50,740 nt of DNA from Saccoglossus kowalevskii (lineage: Eukaryota; Hemichordata; Enteropneusta; Harrimaniidae), in the NCBI RefSeq assembly GCF_000003605.2, contig NW_003149075.1:1-50740 (forward strand). The letters are read 5' to 3'. The notes beneath the pieces are model-generated. The model saw only the letters and a list, made by a program, of their open reading frames with translations, made no database searches and was not told where the DNA came from. Below, in pieces: positions 14,001 to 27,589 of the stretch; the stretch's first letter is position 1; each line of letters begins with the position of its first letter. A program made the position numbers and the translations under genes.

Positions 14001-14370
14001 CTGTTGACACTCCCTCCCTTCCTATAAATATAGACGAACTGTATCTGTTGACACTGCCTCCCTACCTATAAATATAGACGTACTGTATCTGTTGACACTC
14101 CCTCCCTACCTATAAATATAGACGTACTGTATTTGTTGACACTCCCTCCCTACCTATAAATATGGAAGTACTGTATTTGTTGACACCCCTTCCCTACCTA
14201 TAAATATAGACGCACTGTATCTGTTGACACTCCTTGCCTACCAATAAATATGAACGTACTGTATCTGTTGACACTCCCTTTCCTACATATAAATATGAAC
14301 GTACTGTATCTGTTGACACTCCCTCCCCACCTATAAATATGAAATGTACTGTATCTGTTGACATTCCTTC
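13970..14370 (+). repeat. Block E, copy 2, with extra single-base insertions
   Basis: This copy of the 12.5-12.96 kb block carries an extra T near 14,280 (CCCTTTCC) and an extra A near 14,341 (ATGAAATG). These shifts happen to open a 63-codon stop-free run at 14,234-14,425, which is repeat sequence and not called as a gene. Confidence 0.75.
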
Positions 14371-15873
14371 CCTACCTATAAATATAGACTTACTGTATCT
14401 GTTGACACTCCCTGCCTACCTATAAATATAGACGTACTGTATCTGTTGACACTCCCTCCCTATCTATAAATATAGACGTACTGTATCTGTTGACACTCCC
14501 TCCCTTACCTATAAATATAGACGTACTGTATCTGTTGACACTGCCTCCCTACCTATAAATATAGACGTACTGTTTCTGTTGACACTTCCCTCCCTACCTA
14601 TAAATATAGACGTACTGTATCTGTTGACACTCCCCTACCTATAAATATGGACGTACTGTATCTGTTGACACTCCTTGCCTACCTACAAATATAGACGTAC
14701 TGTATCTGTTGTCACTCCCTCCCTACCTATAAATATGGACGCACTGTGTTTGTTGACACTCCCTCCCTACCTATAAATATAGACGTACTGTATCTGTTGA
14801 CACTCCCTGCCTTCCTATAAATATAGACGTACTGTTTCTGTTGACAATCCCTCCCTTCCTATAAATATAGACGTACTGTATCTGTTGACACTGCCTCCCT
14901 ATCTATAAATATAGACGTACTCTATCTGTTGACACTCCCTCCCTACCTATAAATATAGACGTACTGTATCTGTTTACACTCCCTCCCTACCTATAAATAT
15001 AGACGTACTGTATCTGTTGTCACTCCCTCCCTACCTATAAATATGGACGCAGTGTGTTTGTTGACACTCCCTCCCTACCTATAAATATAGACCTACTGTA
15101 TCTGTTGACACTCCCTCCCTACTTATAAATATAGACGTACTGTATCTGTTGACACTCCCTCCCCACCTATAAATATAGACGCACTATATCTGTTGACACT
15201 CCCTCCCTACCTATAAATATGGACGTACTGTATCTGTTGACACTCCCTCCCTACCTATAAATATGGACGTACTGTATCTGTTGACACTCCCTCCCTACCT
15301 ATAAATATAGACGTACTGTATCTGTTGACACTCCCTCCCTACCTATAATTATAGACGTACTGTATCTGTTTACACTCCCTCCCTACCTATAAATATGGAC
15401 GTACTGTATCTGTTGACACTCCCTCCCTACCTATAAATATGGACGTACTGTATCTGTTGACACTCCCTCCCTACCTATAAATATAGACGTACTGTATCTG
15501 TTGACACTCCCTCCCTACCTATAATTATAGACGTACTGTATCTGTTTACACTCCCTCCCTACCTATAAATATGGACGTACTGTATCTGTTGACACTCCCT
15601 CCGTACCTACAAATATAGACCTACTGTATCTGTTGACACTCTAACCCTACCTATAAATATGGACTTACTGTATCTGTTGTCACTCCCTCCCTACCTATAA
15701 ATATGGACGCACTGTGTTTGTTGACACTCCCTCCCTACCTATAAATATAGACGTACTGTATCTGTTGACACTCCCTCCCTACCTATAAATATAGACGTAC
15801 TGTATCTGTTGACACTCCCTCCCTACCTATAAATATAGACGTACTGTATTTGTTGACACTCCCTCCCTACCTA

Positions 15874-16850
15874 TAAATATAGACGTACTGTATTTGTTGA
15901 CACTTTTTGTCCACCTATAAATATAGACGTACTGTATTTGTTGACACTCCTTGTCCACCTATAAATATAGACGTACTGTATTTGTTGACACTCCCTCCCT
16001 ACCTATAAATATGGACGTACTGTATCTGTTGACACTCCTTGCCTACCTATAAATATGGACGTACTGTATTTATTGACACTCCCTCCCTACCTATAAATAT
16101 AGACGTACTGTATTTGTTTACACTCCCTCCCTACCTATAAATATAGACGTACTGTATTTGTTGACACTCCCTCCCTACCTATAAATATAGACGTACTGTA
16201 TCTGTTGACACTCCCTCCCTACCTATAAATATAAACGTACTGTATCTGTTGACACTCCCTCCCTACCTATAAATATGGACGTACTGTATCTGTTGACACT
16301 CCCTCCCTACCTATAAATATAGACGTACTGTATCTGTTGACACTCCCTCCCTACCTATAAATATAGACGTACTGTATCTGTTTACACTCCCTCCCTACCT
16401 ATAAATATGGACGTACTGTATCTGTTGACACTCCCTCCCTACCTACAAATATAGACCTACTGTATCTGTTGACACTCTCCCCTACCTATAAATATGGACT
16501 TACTGTATCTGTTGACACTCCCTGCCTACCTGTAAATATAGACGTACTGTATCTGTTTACACTCATTCCCTACCTATGAATATGGACGTACTGTATCTGT
16601 TGACACTCGCTCCCTACCTACAAATATAGACCTACTGTATCTGTTGACACTCTCCCCTACATATAAATATGGACTTACTGTATCTGTTGACACTCCCTGC
16701 CTACCTATAAATATAGACGTACTGTATCTGTTGACACTCCCTGCCTTCCTCTGAATATAGACGTACTGTATCTGTTGACACTGCCTCCCTACCTATAAAT
16801 ATAGACGTACTGTTTCTGTTGACACTTCCTCCCTACCTATAAATATAGAC
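15874..16850 (+). repeat. Segmental block A, copy 2
   Basis: The T-run of CACTTTTTGTCC is at 15,904 and CTCTGAATAT at 16,749, 845 apart as in the copy 5,009 bases downstream. The block contains the CTGTAAATATAG, CACTCATTCCC, CTATGAATATGG and CTCGCTCCC monomers in the same order as that copy. Confidence 0.87.
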
Positions 16851-18299
16851 GTACTGTATCTGTTGACACTCCCTCCTACCTATAAATATGGACGTACTGT
16901 ATCTGTTGACACTCCTTGCCTACCTACAAATATAGACGTACTGTATCTGTTGTCACTCCCTAACTACCTATAAATATGGACGCACTGTGTTTGTTGACAC
17001 TCCCTCCCTACCTATAAATATAGACGTACTGTATCTGTTGACACTCCCTGCCTTCCTATAAATATAGACGTACTGTTTCTGTTGACACTACCTCCCTTCC
17101 TATAAATATAGACGTACTGTATCTGTTGACACTCCCTCCCTACCTATAAATATAGACGTACTGTATCTGTTGACACTGCCCCTACCTATAAATATGGACG
17201 TACTGTATCTGTTGACACTCCTTGCCGACCTACAAATATAGACGTACTGTATCTGTTGTCACTCCCTCCCTACCTATAAATATGGACGCACTGTGTTTGT
17301 TGACACTCCCTCCCTACCTATAAATATAGACGTACTGTATCTGTTGACACTCCCTCCCTACCTATAAATATAGACGTACTGTATCTATTGACACTCCCTC
17401 CCTACCTATAAATATAGACGTACTGTATCTGTTGTCACTCCCTCCCTACCTATAAATATGGACGCACTGTGTTTGTTGACACTCCCTCCCTACCTATAAA
17501 TATAGACCTACTGTATCTGTTGACACTCCCTCCCTACATATAAATATAGACGTACTGTATCTGTTGACACTCCCTCCCTACCTATAAATATAGACGTACT
17601 GTATCTGTTTACACTCCCTCCCTACCTATAAATATAGACGTACTGTATCTGTTGTCACTCCCTCCCTACCTATAAATATGGACGCAGTGTGTTTGTTGAC
17701 ACTCCCTCCCTACCTATAAATATAGACCTACTGTATCTGTTGACACTCCCTCCCTACATATAAATATAGACGTACTGTATCTGTTGACACTCCCTCCCTA
17801 CCTATAAATATAGACGTACTGTATCTGTTTACACTCCCTCCCTACCTATAAATATGGACGCACTGTGTTTGTTGACACTCCCTCCCTACCTATAAATATA
17901 GACCTACTGTATCTGTTGACACTCCCTCCCTACATATAAATATAGACGTACTGTATCTGTTGACACTCCCTCCCTACCTATAAATATAGACGTACTGTAT
18001 CTGTTTACACTCCCTCCCTACCTATAAATATAGACGTACTGTATCTGTTGTCACTCCCTCCCTACCTATAAATATGGACGCACTGTGTTTGTTGACACTC
18101 CCTCCCTACCTATAAATATAGACCTACTGTATCTGTTGACACTCCCTCCCTACATATAAATATAGACGTACTGTATCTGTTGACACTCCCTCCCTACCTA
18201 TAAATATAGACGTACTGTATCTGTTTACACTCCCTCCCTACCTATAAATATAGACGTACTGTATCTGTTGTCACTCCCTCCCTACCTATAAATATGGAC

Positions 18300-20440
18300 G
18301 CAGTGTGTTTGTTGACACTCCCTCCCTACCTATAAATATGGACCTACTGTATCTGTTGACACTCCCTGCCTACCTATAAATATAGACGTACTGTATCTGT
18401 TGACACTCCCTCCCTACCTATAAATATAGACGTACTGTATGTGTTGACACTCCCTCCCTACCTATAAATATAGACGTACTGTATCTGTTGACACTCCCTC
18501 CCTACCTATAAATATAGACGTACTGTATCTGTTGACACTCCCCCCTACCTATAAATATGGACGTACTGTATCTGTTGACACTCCTTGCCTACCTACAAAT
18601 AAAGACGTACTGTATCTGTTGTCACTCCCTCCCTACCTATAAATATGGACGCACTGTGTTTGTTGACACTCCCTCCCTACTTATAAATATAGACCTACTG
18701 TATCTGTTGACACTCCCTCCCTACATATAAATATAGACGTACTGTATCTGTTGACACTCCCTCCCTACCTATAAATATAGACGTACTGTATCTGTTGACA
18801 CTCCCTCCCTACCTATAAATATAGACGTACTGTATCTGTTTACACTCCCTCCCTACCTATAAATATGGTCGTACTGTATCTGTTGACACTCCCTCCGTAC
18901 CTACAAATATAGACCTACTGTATCTGTTGACACTCTCCCCCCTACCTATAAATATGGACTTACTGTATCTGTTGTCACTCCCTCCCTACCTATAAATATA
19001 GACGTACTGTATCTGTTGACACTCCCTCCCTAACTATAAATATAGACGTACTGTATCTGTTGTCACTCCCTCCCTACCTATAAATATGGACGCACTGTGT
19101 TCGTTGACACTCCCTCCCTACCTATAAATATAGACCTACTGTATCTGTTGACACTCCCTGCCTACTTATAAATATAGACGTACTGTATCTGATGACACTC
19201 CCTCCCTACCTATAAATATAGACGTACTGTATCTGTTGACACCCCCTCCCTACCTATAAATATAGATGTACTGTATCTGTTGTCACTCCCTCCCTACCTA
19301 TAAATATGGACGCACTGTGTTTGTTGACACTCCCTTCCTACCTATAAATATAGACGTACTGTATCTGTTGACACTCTCTCCCTACTTATAAATATAGACG
19401 TACTGTATCTGTTGACACTCCCTCCCCACCTATAAATATAGTCGCACTATATCTGTTGACACTCCCTCCCTACCTATAAATATGGACGTACTGTATTTGT
19501 TGACACTCCCTCCCTACCTATAAATATGGACGTACTGTATCTGTTTACACTCCCTCCCTACCTATAAATATGGACGTACTGTATCTGTTGACACTCCCTC
19601 CCTACCTATAAATATGGACGTACTGTTTCTGTTGACACTCCCTCCCTACCTATAAATATAGACCTACTGTATCTGTTGACACTCTCCCCCTACCTATAAA
19701 TATGGACTTACTGTATCTGTTGACACTCCCTGCCTACCTATAAATATAGACGTACTGTATCTGTTGACACTCCCTCCCTACCTATAAATATAGACGTACT
19801 GTATGTGTTGACACTCCCTCCCTACCTATAAATATGGACGTACTGTATTTGTTGACACTCCCTCCCTACCTATAAATATGGACGTACTGTATCTGTTTAC
19901 ACTCCCTCCCTACCTATAAATATGGACGTACTGTATCTGTTGACACTCCCTCCCTACCTATAAATATGGACGTACTGTTTCTGTTGACACTCCCTCCCTA
20001 CCTATTAATATAGACCTACTGTATCTGTTGACACTCTCCCCCTACCTATAAATATGGACTTACTGTATCTGTTGACACTCCCTGCCTACCTATAAATATA
20101 GACGTACTGTATCTGTTGACACTCCCTCCCTACCTATAAATATAGACGTACTGTATGTGTTGACACTCCCTCCCTACCTATAAATATAGACGTACTGTAT
20201 CTGTTGACACTCCCTGCCTACCTATAAATATAGACGTACTGTTTCTGTTGACACTCCCTCCCTTCCTATAAATATAGACGTACTGTATCTGTTGACACTG
20301 CCTCCCTACCTATAAATATAGACGTACTGTTTCTGTTGACACTTCCTCCCTACCTATAAATATAGACGTACTGTATCTGTTGACACTCCCCCTACCTATA
20401 AATATGGACGTACTGTATCTGTTGACACTCCTTGCCTACC
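18300..20440 (+). repeat. Segmental block B, copy 2 (longest)
   Basis: The left part matches 3.37-4.36 kb (offsets 14,930-14,931). From TGGTC (18,866) rightward it also matches 33.24-34.46 kb: TGGTC and CGTTGAC at 14,376, then GATGTAC (19,265 to 33,640), GTCGCACTATA (19,441 to 33,816) and GTATGTG (19,801 to 34,176) at 14,375. The block thus bridges two copies that overlap only in part. It contains its own 8-monomer duplication. Confidence 0.87.
19485..20188 (+). repeat. Tandem duplication of an 8-monomer unit (2 x 352 bp)
   Basis: The rare GTATGTGTTG monomer at 19,801 recurs at 20,153, exactly 352 = 8 x 44 bases later. The monomers before it, including a TATTTG, a GTTTAC, a GTTTCTG, a CTCTCCCCC and a GGACTTAC type, repeat in the same order. 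The related block at 33.8-34.2 kb has a single copy, so the duplication probably arose after those blocks separated. The second copy has a private CTATTAATATAG change near 20,003. Confidence 0.88.
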
Positions 20441-20882
20441 TACAAATAAAGACGTACTGTATCTGTTGTCACTCCCTCCCTACCTATAAATATGGACGCA
20501 CTGTGTTTGTTGACACACCCTCCCTACCTATAAATATATACGTACTGTATCTGTTGACACTCCCTGCCTACCTATAAATATAGACGTACTGTATCTGTTT
20601 ACGCTCCCTCCCTACCTATAAATATGGACGTACTGTTTCTGTTGACACTCCCTCCCTACCTATAAATATTGACCTACTGTATCTGTTGACACTCTCCCCC
20701 TACCTATAAATATGGACTTACTGTATCTGTTGACACTCCCTGCCTACCTATAAATATAGACGTACTGTATCTGTTGACACTCCCTCCCTACCTATAAATA
20801 TAGACGTACTGTATGTGTTGACACTCCCTCCCTACCTATAAATATAGACGTACTGTATTTGTTGACACTCCCTCCCTACCTA

Positions 20883-21825
20883 TAAATATAGACGTACTGT
20901 ATTTGTTGACACTTTTTGTCCACCTATAAATATAGACGTACTGTATTTGTTGACACTCCTTGTCCACCTATAAATATAGACGTACTGTATTTTTTGACAC
21001 TCCCTCCCTACCTTCAAATATGGACGTACTGTATCTGTTGACACTCCTTGCCTACCTATAAATATGGACGTACTGTATTTGTTGACACTCCCTCCCTACC
21101 TATAAATATAGACGTACTGTATTTGTTTACACTCCCTCCCTACCTATAAATATAGACGTACTGTATTTGTTGACACTCCCTCCCTACCTATAAATATAGA
21201 CGTACTGTATCTGTTGACACTCCCTCCCTACCTATAAATATATACGTACTGTATCTGTTGACACTCCCTCCCTACCTATAAATATGGACGTACTGTATCT
21301 GTTGACACTCCCTCCCTACCTATAAATATAGACGTACTGTATCTGTTGACACTCCCTCCCTACCTATAAATATAGACGTACTGTATCTGTTTACACTCCC
21401 TCCCTACCTATAAATATGGACGTACTGTATCTGTTGACACTCCCTCCCTACCTACAAATATAGACCTACTGTATCTGTTGACACTCTCCCCTACCTATAA
21501 ATATGGACTTACTGTATCTGTTGACACTCCCTGCCTACCTGTAAATATAGACGTACTGTATCTGTTTACACTCATTCCCTACCTATGAATATGGACGTAC
21601 TGTATCTGTTGACACTCGCTCCCTACCTACAAATATAGACCTACTGTATCTGTTGACACTCTCCCCTACATATAAATATGGACTTACTGTATCTGTTGAC
21701 ACTCCCTGCCTACCTATAAATATAGACGTACTGTATCTGTTGACACTCCCTGCCTTCCTCTGAATATAGACGTACTGTATCTGTTGACACTGCCTCCCTA
21801 CCTATAAATATAGACGTACTGTATC
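20883..21825 (+). repeat. Segmental block A, copy 3
   Basis: The T-run of CACTTTTTGTCC is at 20,913 and CTCTGAATAT at 21,758. The spacing of 845 equals that of the copy at 15.9 kb; the offset is 5,009. After CTCTGAATAT it loses the GTTTCTG/CACTTCC pair that the other two copies retain. Confidence 0.87.
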
Positions 21826-22509
21826 TGTTGACACTCCCCCCTACCTATAAATATGGACGTACTGTATCTGTTGACACTCCTTGCCTACCTACAAATATAG
21901 ACGTACTGTATCTGTTGTCACTCCCTAACTACCTATAAATATGGACGCACTGTGTTTGTTGACACTCCCTCCCTACCTATAAATATAGACGTACTGTATC
22001 TGTTGACACTCCCTGCCTTCCTATAAATATAGACGTACTGTTTCTGTTGACACTACCTCCCTTCCTATAAATATAGACGTACTGTATCTGTTGACACTCC
22101 CTCCCTACCTATAAATATAGACGTACTGTACCTGTTGACACTCCCCCTACCTATAAATATGGACGTACTGTATCTGTTGACACTCCTTGCCGACCTACAC
22201 ATATAGACGTACTGTATCTGTTGTCACTCCCTCCCTACCTATAAATATGGACGCACTGTGTTTGTTGACACTCCCTCCCTACCTATAAATATAGACGTAC
22301 TGTATCTGTTGACACTCCCTCCCTACCTATAAATATAGACGTACTGTATCTATTGACACTCCCTCCCTACCTATAAATATAGACGTACTGTATCTGTTGT
22401 CACTCCCTCCCTACCTATAAATATGGACGCACTGTGTTTGTTGACACTCCCTCCCTACCTATAAATATAGACCTACTGTATCTGTTGACACTCCCTCCCT
22501 ACATATAAA

Positions 22510-24400
22510 TATAGACGTAATGTATTTGTTGACACTCCCTCCCTACCTATAAATATAGACGTACTGTATCTGTTGACACTCCTACCTACCTATAAATATA
22601 GACGTACTGTATTTGTTGACACTCCCTCCCTACCTATAAATATGGAAGTACAGTATTTGTTGACACCCTTTCCCTACCTATAAATATAGACGTACTGTAT
22701 CTGTTGACACTCCTTGCCTACCTATAAATATAGACGTACTGTATTTGTTGACACTCCCTCCCTACCTATAAATATGGAAGTACTGTATTTGTTGACACCC
22801 CTTCCCTACCTATATATATAGACGTACTGTATCTGTTGACCCTCCTTGCCTACCTATAAATATGGACGTACTGTATCTGTTGAAACTCTCTCCCTACCTA
22901 TAAATATGAACGTACTGTATCTGTTGACACTCCCTCCCTACCAATAAATATAGACGTACTGTATCTGTTGACACTCCCTCCCTACCTATAAATATAGACG
23001 CACTGTATCTTTTGACACTCCCTCCCTACCAATAAATATGGACGCACTGTATCTGTTGACACTCTTTGCCCACCAATAAATATAGACGCACTATATATGT
23101 TGACACTCCCTCCCTATCTATAAATATATACGTACTGTATCTGTTGACACTCCCTCCCTGCCTATAAATATGGCCGTACTGTATCTGTTGACACTCCTTG
23201 CCAATCTATAAATATAGACGTACTGTATCTGTTGACACTCCCTCCCTACCTATAAATATAGACGTACTGTGTCTGTTGACACTCCCTCCCTACCTATAAA
23301 TATAGACGTACTGTATTTGTTGACACTTTTTGTCCACCTATAAAATATAGACGTACTGTATTTGTTGACACTCCTTGTCCACCTATAAATATAGACGTAC
23401 TCTATCTGTTGACACTCCTTGCCTACCTATAAATATGGACGTACTGTATTTGTTGACACTCCCTCCCTCCCTACCTATAAATATAGACGTACTGTATTTG
23501 TTTACACTCCCTCCCTACCTATAAATATAGACGTACTGTATTTGTTGACACTCCCTCCCTACCTATAAATATAGACGTACTGTATCTGTTGACACTCCCT
23601 CCCTACCTATAAATATAGACGTACTGTATCTGTTGACACTCCCTCCCTACCTATAAATATGGACGTACTGTATCTGTTGACACTCCCTCCCTACCTATAA
23701 ATATAGACGTACTGTATCTGTTGACACTCCCTCCCTCCCTACCTATAAATATAGACGTACTGTATCTGTTTACACTCCCTCACTACCTATAAATATGGAC
23801 GTACTGTATCTGTTGACACTCCCTCCCTACCTATAATTATAGACGTACTGTATCTGTTGACACTCCTTGCCTACCTATAAATATGGACGTACTGTATTTG
23901 TTGACACTCCCTCCCTTCCTACCTATAAATATAGACGTACTGTATTTGTTTACACTCCCTCCCTACCTATAAATATAGACGTACTGTATTTGTTGACACT
24001 CCCTCCCTACCTATAAATATAGACGTACTGTATCTGTTGACACTCCCTCCCTACCTATAAATATAGACGTACTGTATCTGTTGACACTCCATCCCTACCT
24101 ATAAATATGGACGTACTGTATCTGTTGACACTCCCTCCCTACATATAAATATAGACGTACTGTATCTGTTGACACTCCCTCCCTCCCTACCTATAAATAT
24201 AGACGTACTGTATCTCTTTACACTCCCTCCCTACCTATAAATATGGACGTACTGTATCTGTTGACACTCCCTCCCTACCTACAAATATAGACCTACTGTA
24301 TCTGTTGACACTCTCCCCCTACCTATAAATATGGACTTACTGTATCTGTTGACACTCCCTGCCTACCTATAAATATAGACGTACTGTATCTGTTGACACT
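22510..24400 (+). repeat. Segmental block F, copy 1 (about 1.9 kb)
   Basis: GACGTAATG (22,514), GAAGTACAGT (22,645) and GACCCTCC (GAC at 22,838) recur at 25,619, 25,750 and 25,943; all offsets are 3,105. After an extra A in a TATAAAATATAG monomer near 23,341 the offset becomes 3,104 (CCCTCCCTTCC at 23,909 and 27,013). This is the longest close pair of copies in the window and includes one 712-bp HOR. Confidence 0.9.
23061..23773 (+). repeat. 16-monomer HOR, copy 3 (713 bp)
   Basis: Marker order is as at 8,095: T-run at 23,327, CCCTCCCTCCC at 23,461 and 23,729. The extra base is an A in a TATAAAATATAG monomer near 23,341. Confidence 0.9.
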
Positions 24401-24469
24401 CCCTCCCTACCTATAAATATAGACGCACTGTATCTTTTGACACTCCCTCCCTACCAATAAATATGGACG

Positions 24470-24660
24470 CACTGTATCCTGTTGACACTCTTTGCCCACC
24501 AATAAATATAGACGTACTGTTTCTGTTGACACTCCCTCCCCTACCTATAAAATATGGACGTAACTGTATCTGTTGACACTCCCTTGCCTACCCTATAAAT
24601 ATAGACGTGCTGTATCTGTTTTACACTCCCTCCCTACCCTATGAATATGGACGTACTTTA
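24470..24660. other. Indel-dense, possibly miscalled tract at a chimeric monomer
   Basis: About eight single-base insertions fall within roughly 190 bases. They are GTATCCTG, CTCCCCTACC, ATAAAATATGG, GTAACTG, CTCCCTTGCC, TACCCTATAAA, CTGTTTTAC and TACCCTATG, nearly all lengthening a homopolymer by one. Neighbouring monomers rarely carry any indel. The tract also has a hybrid monomer whose CCCACCAATAAAT left half joins a GACGTACTGTTTC right half. Homopolymer consensus error at a low-coverage or misjoined point is the simplest reading; a true rearranged, diverged patch is the alternative. Confidence 0.7.
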
Positions 24661-24844
24661 TCTGTTGACACTCGCTCCCTACCTAGAAATATAGACCTAC
24701 TGTATCTGTTGACACTCTCCCCCTACCTATAAATATGGACTTACTGTATCTGTTGACACTCCCGGCCTACCTATAAATATAGACGTACTGTATCTGTTGA
24801 CACTCCCTCCCTACCTATAAATATAGACGTACTGTATCTGTTGA

Positions 24845-25900
24845 CACTCACTCCCTACCTATGAATATGGACGTACTGTATCTGTTGACACTCGCTCCCT
24901 ACCTAGAAATATAGACGTACTGTATCTGTTGACACTCGCTCCCTACCTAGAAATATAGACCTACTGTATCTGATGACACTCTCCCCCTACCTATAAATAT
25001 GGACTTACTGTATCTGTTGACACTCCCGGCCTACCTATAAATATAGACGTACTGTATCTGTTGACACTCCCTCCCTACCTATAAATATAGACGTACTGTA
25101 TCTGTTGACACTCCCTCCCTACCTATAAATATAGACGTACTGTATCTGTTGACACTCCCTCCCTACCTATAAATATAGACGTACTGTATCTATTGACACT
25201 CCCTCCCTACCTATAAATATGGACGTACTGTATCTGTTGACACTCCCTGCCTACCTATAAATATAGACGTACTGTTTCTGTTGACACTCCCTCCCTTCCT
25301 ATAAATATAGACGTACTGTATCAGTTGACACTGCCTCCCTACCTATAAATATAGACGTACTGTATTTGTTGACACTCTCTTGTCCACTTATAAATATAGA
25401 CGTACTGTATTTGTTGACACTCCTGGTCCACCTATAAATATAGACGTACTGTATTTGTTGACACTCCCTCCCTACCTATAAATATGGACGTACTGTATCT
25501 GTTGACACCTCTTGCCTACCTAAAAATATGGACGTACTGTATTTGTTGACACTCCCTCCCTACCTATAAATATAGACGTACTGTATTTGTTTATACTCCC
25601 TCCCTACCTATAAATATAGACGTAATGTATTTGTTGACACTCCCTCCCTACCTATAAATATAGACGTACTGTATCTGTTGACACTCCTCCCTACCTATAA
25701 ATATAGACGTACTGTATTTGTTGACACTCCCTCCCTACCTATAAATATGGAAGTACAGTATTTGTTGACACCCTTTCCCTACCTATAAATATAGACGTAC
25801 TGTATCTGTTGACACTCCTTGCCTACCTATAAATATAGACGTACTGTATTTGTTGACACTCCCTCCCTACCTATAAATATGGAAGTACTGTATTTGTTGA
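24845..25900 (+). repeat. Segmental block G, copy 1 (matches 47.22-48.24 kb)
   Basis: CACTCACTCCC (24,845), a pair of CTCGCTCCC/CTAGAAAT monomers, a CCCGGCC monomer, a GTATCAG monomer, a GTCCACTTATAAAT monomer, GACGTAATG (25,619) and GAAGTACAGT (25,750) occur in order. They recur at 47,218, 47,991 and 48,122 with offsets 22,373 then 22,372. Confidence 0.88.
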
Positions 25901-27500
25901 CACCCCTTCCCTACCTATATATATAGACGTACTGTATATGTTGACCCTCCTTGCCTACCTATAAATATGGACGTACTGTATCTGTTGAAACTCTCTCCCT
26001 ACCTATAAATATGAACGTACTGTATCTGTTGATACTCCCTCCCTACCAATAAATATAGACGTACTGTATCTGTTGACACTCCCTCCCTACCTATAAATAT
26101 AGACGCACTGTATCTTTTGACACTCCCTCCCTACCAATAAATATGGACGCACTGTATCTGTTGACACTCTTTGCCCACCAATAAATATAGACGCACTATA
26201 TATGTTGACACTCCCTCCCTATCTATAAATATATACGTACTGTATCTGTTGACACTCCCTCCCTGCCTATAAATATGGCCGTACTGTATCTGTTGACACT
26301 CCTTGCCAATCTATAAATATAGACGTACTGTATCTGTTGACACTCCCTCCCTACCTATAAATATAGACGTACTGTGTCTGTTGACACTCCCTCCCTACCT
26401 ATAAATATAGACGTACTGTATTTGTTGACACTTTTTGTCCACCTATAAATATAGACGTACTGTATTTGTTGACACTCCTTGTCCACCTATAAATATAGAC
26501 GTACTGTATCTGTTGACACTCCTTGCCTACCTATAAATATGGACGTACTGTATTTGTTGACACTCCCTCCCTCCCTACCTATAAATATAGACGTACTGTA
26601 TTTGTTTACACTCCCTCCCTACCTATAAATATAGACGTACTGTATTTGTTGACACTCCCTCCCTACCTATAAATATAGACGTACTGTATCTGTTGACACT
26701 CCCTCCCTACCTATAAATATAGACGTACTGTATCTGTTGACACTCCCTCCCTACCTATAAATAATGACGTACTGTATCTGTTGACACTCCCTCCCTACCT
26801 ATAAATATAGACGTACTGTATCTGTTGACACTCCCTCCCTCCCTACCTATAAATATAGACGTACTGTATCTGTTTACACTCCCTCACTACCTATAAATAT
26901 GGACGTACTGTATCTGTTGACACTCCCTCCCTACCTATAATTATAGACGTACTGTATCTGTTGACACTCCTTGCCTACCTATAAATATGGACGTACTGTA
27001 TTTGTTGACACTCCCTCCCTTCCTACCTATAAATATAGACGTACTGTATTTGTTTACACTCCCTCCCTACCTATAAATATAGACGTACTGTATTTGTTGA
27101 CACTCCCTCCCTACCTATAAATATAGACGTACTGTATCTGTTGACACTCCCTCCCTACCTATAAATATAGACGTACTGTATCTGTTGACACTCCCTCCCT
27201 ACCTATAAATATGGACGTACTGTATCTGTTGACACTCCCTCCCTACCTATAAATATAGACGTACTGTATCTGTTGACACTCCCTCCCTACCTATAAATAT
27301 AAACGTACTGTATCTGTTTACACTCCCTCCCTACCTATAAATATGGACGTACTGTATCTGTTGACACTCCCTACCTACCTACAAATATAGACCTACTGTA
27401 TCTGTTGACACTCTCCCCCTACCTATAAATATGGACTTACTGTATCTGTTGACACTCCCTGCCTACCTATAAATATAGACGTACTGTATCTGTTGACACT
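25615..27500 (+). repeat. Segmental block F, copy 2
   Basis: This is the partner of 22.51-24.40 kb at offset 3,105 then 3,104. It differs near 26,760 (ATAAATAATGACG) and lacks the CCCT insertion that the first copy has at 24,177. Its left edge overlaps block G, so the 25.6-25.9 kb segment has relatives both 3.1 kb upstream and 22.4 kb downstream. Confidence 0.89.
26166..26877 (+). repeat. 16-monomer HOR (712 bp), copy 4
   Basis: Markers are as at 8,095: T-run at 26,432, CCCTCCCTCCC at 26,565 and 26,833, total 712. It is followed by the GTTTAC then CTCACTACC monomers, as in copies 1, 3, 5 and 8. Confidence 0.9.
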
Positions 27501-27589
27501 CCCTCCCTACCTATAAATATACACGTACTGTATCTGTTGACACTCCCTCCCTACCTACAAATATAGACGTACTGTATCTGTTGACACTC

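Noticed and set aside
14234-14425. 63-codon stop-free run on the + strand
   Set aside because: It starts with TTG, lies wholly in satellite monomers, and is open only because of frame-shifting single-base insertions in this copy (extra T near 14,280, extra A near 14,341). The peptide is the monomer translated in turn through its frames, with no ribosome-site or coding signal.
20380-20577. 65-codon stop-free run on the + strand
   Set aside because: It also starts with TTG inside the repeat and cycles through the three frames of the 44-bp unit. Neighbouring copies of the same block (for example near 34.4 kb) do not need it, and no conserved domain is recognisable.
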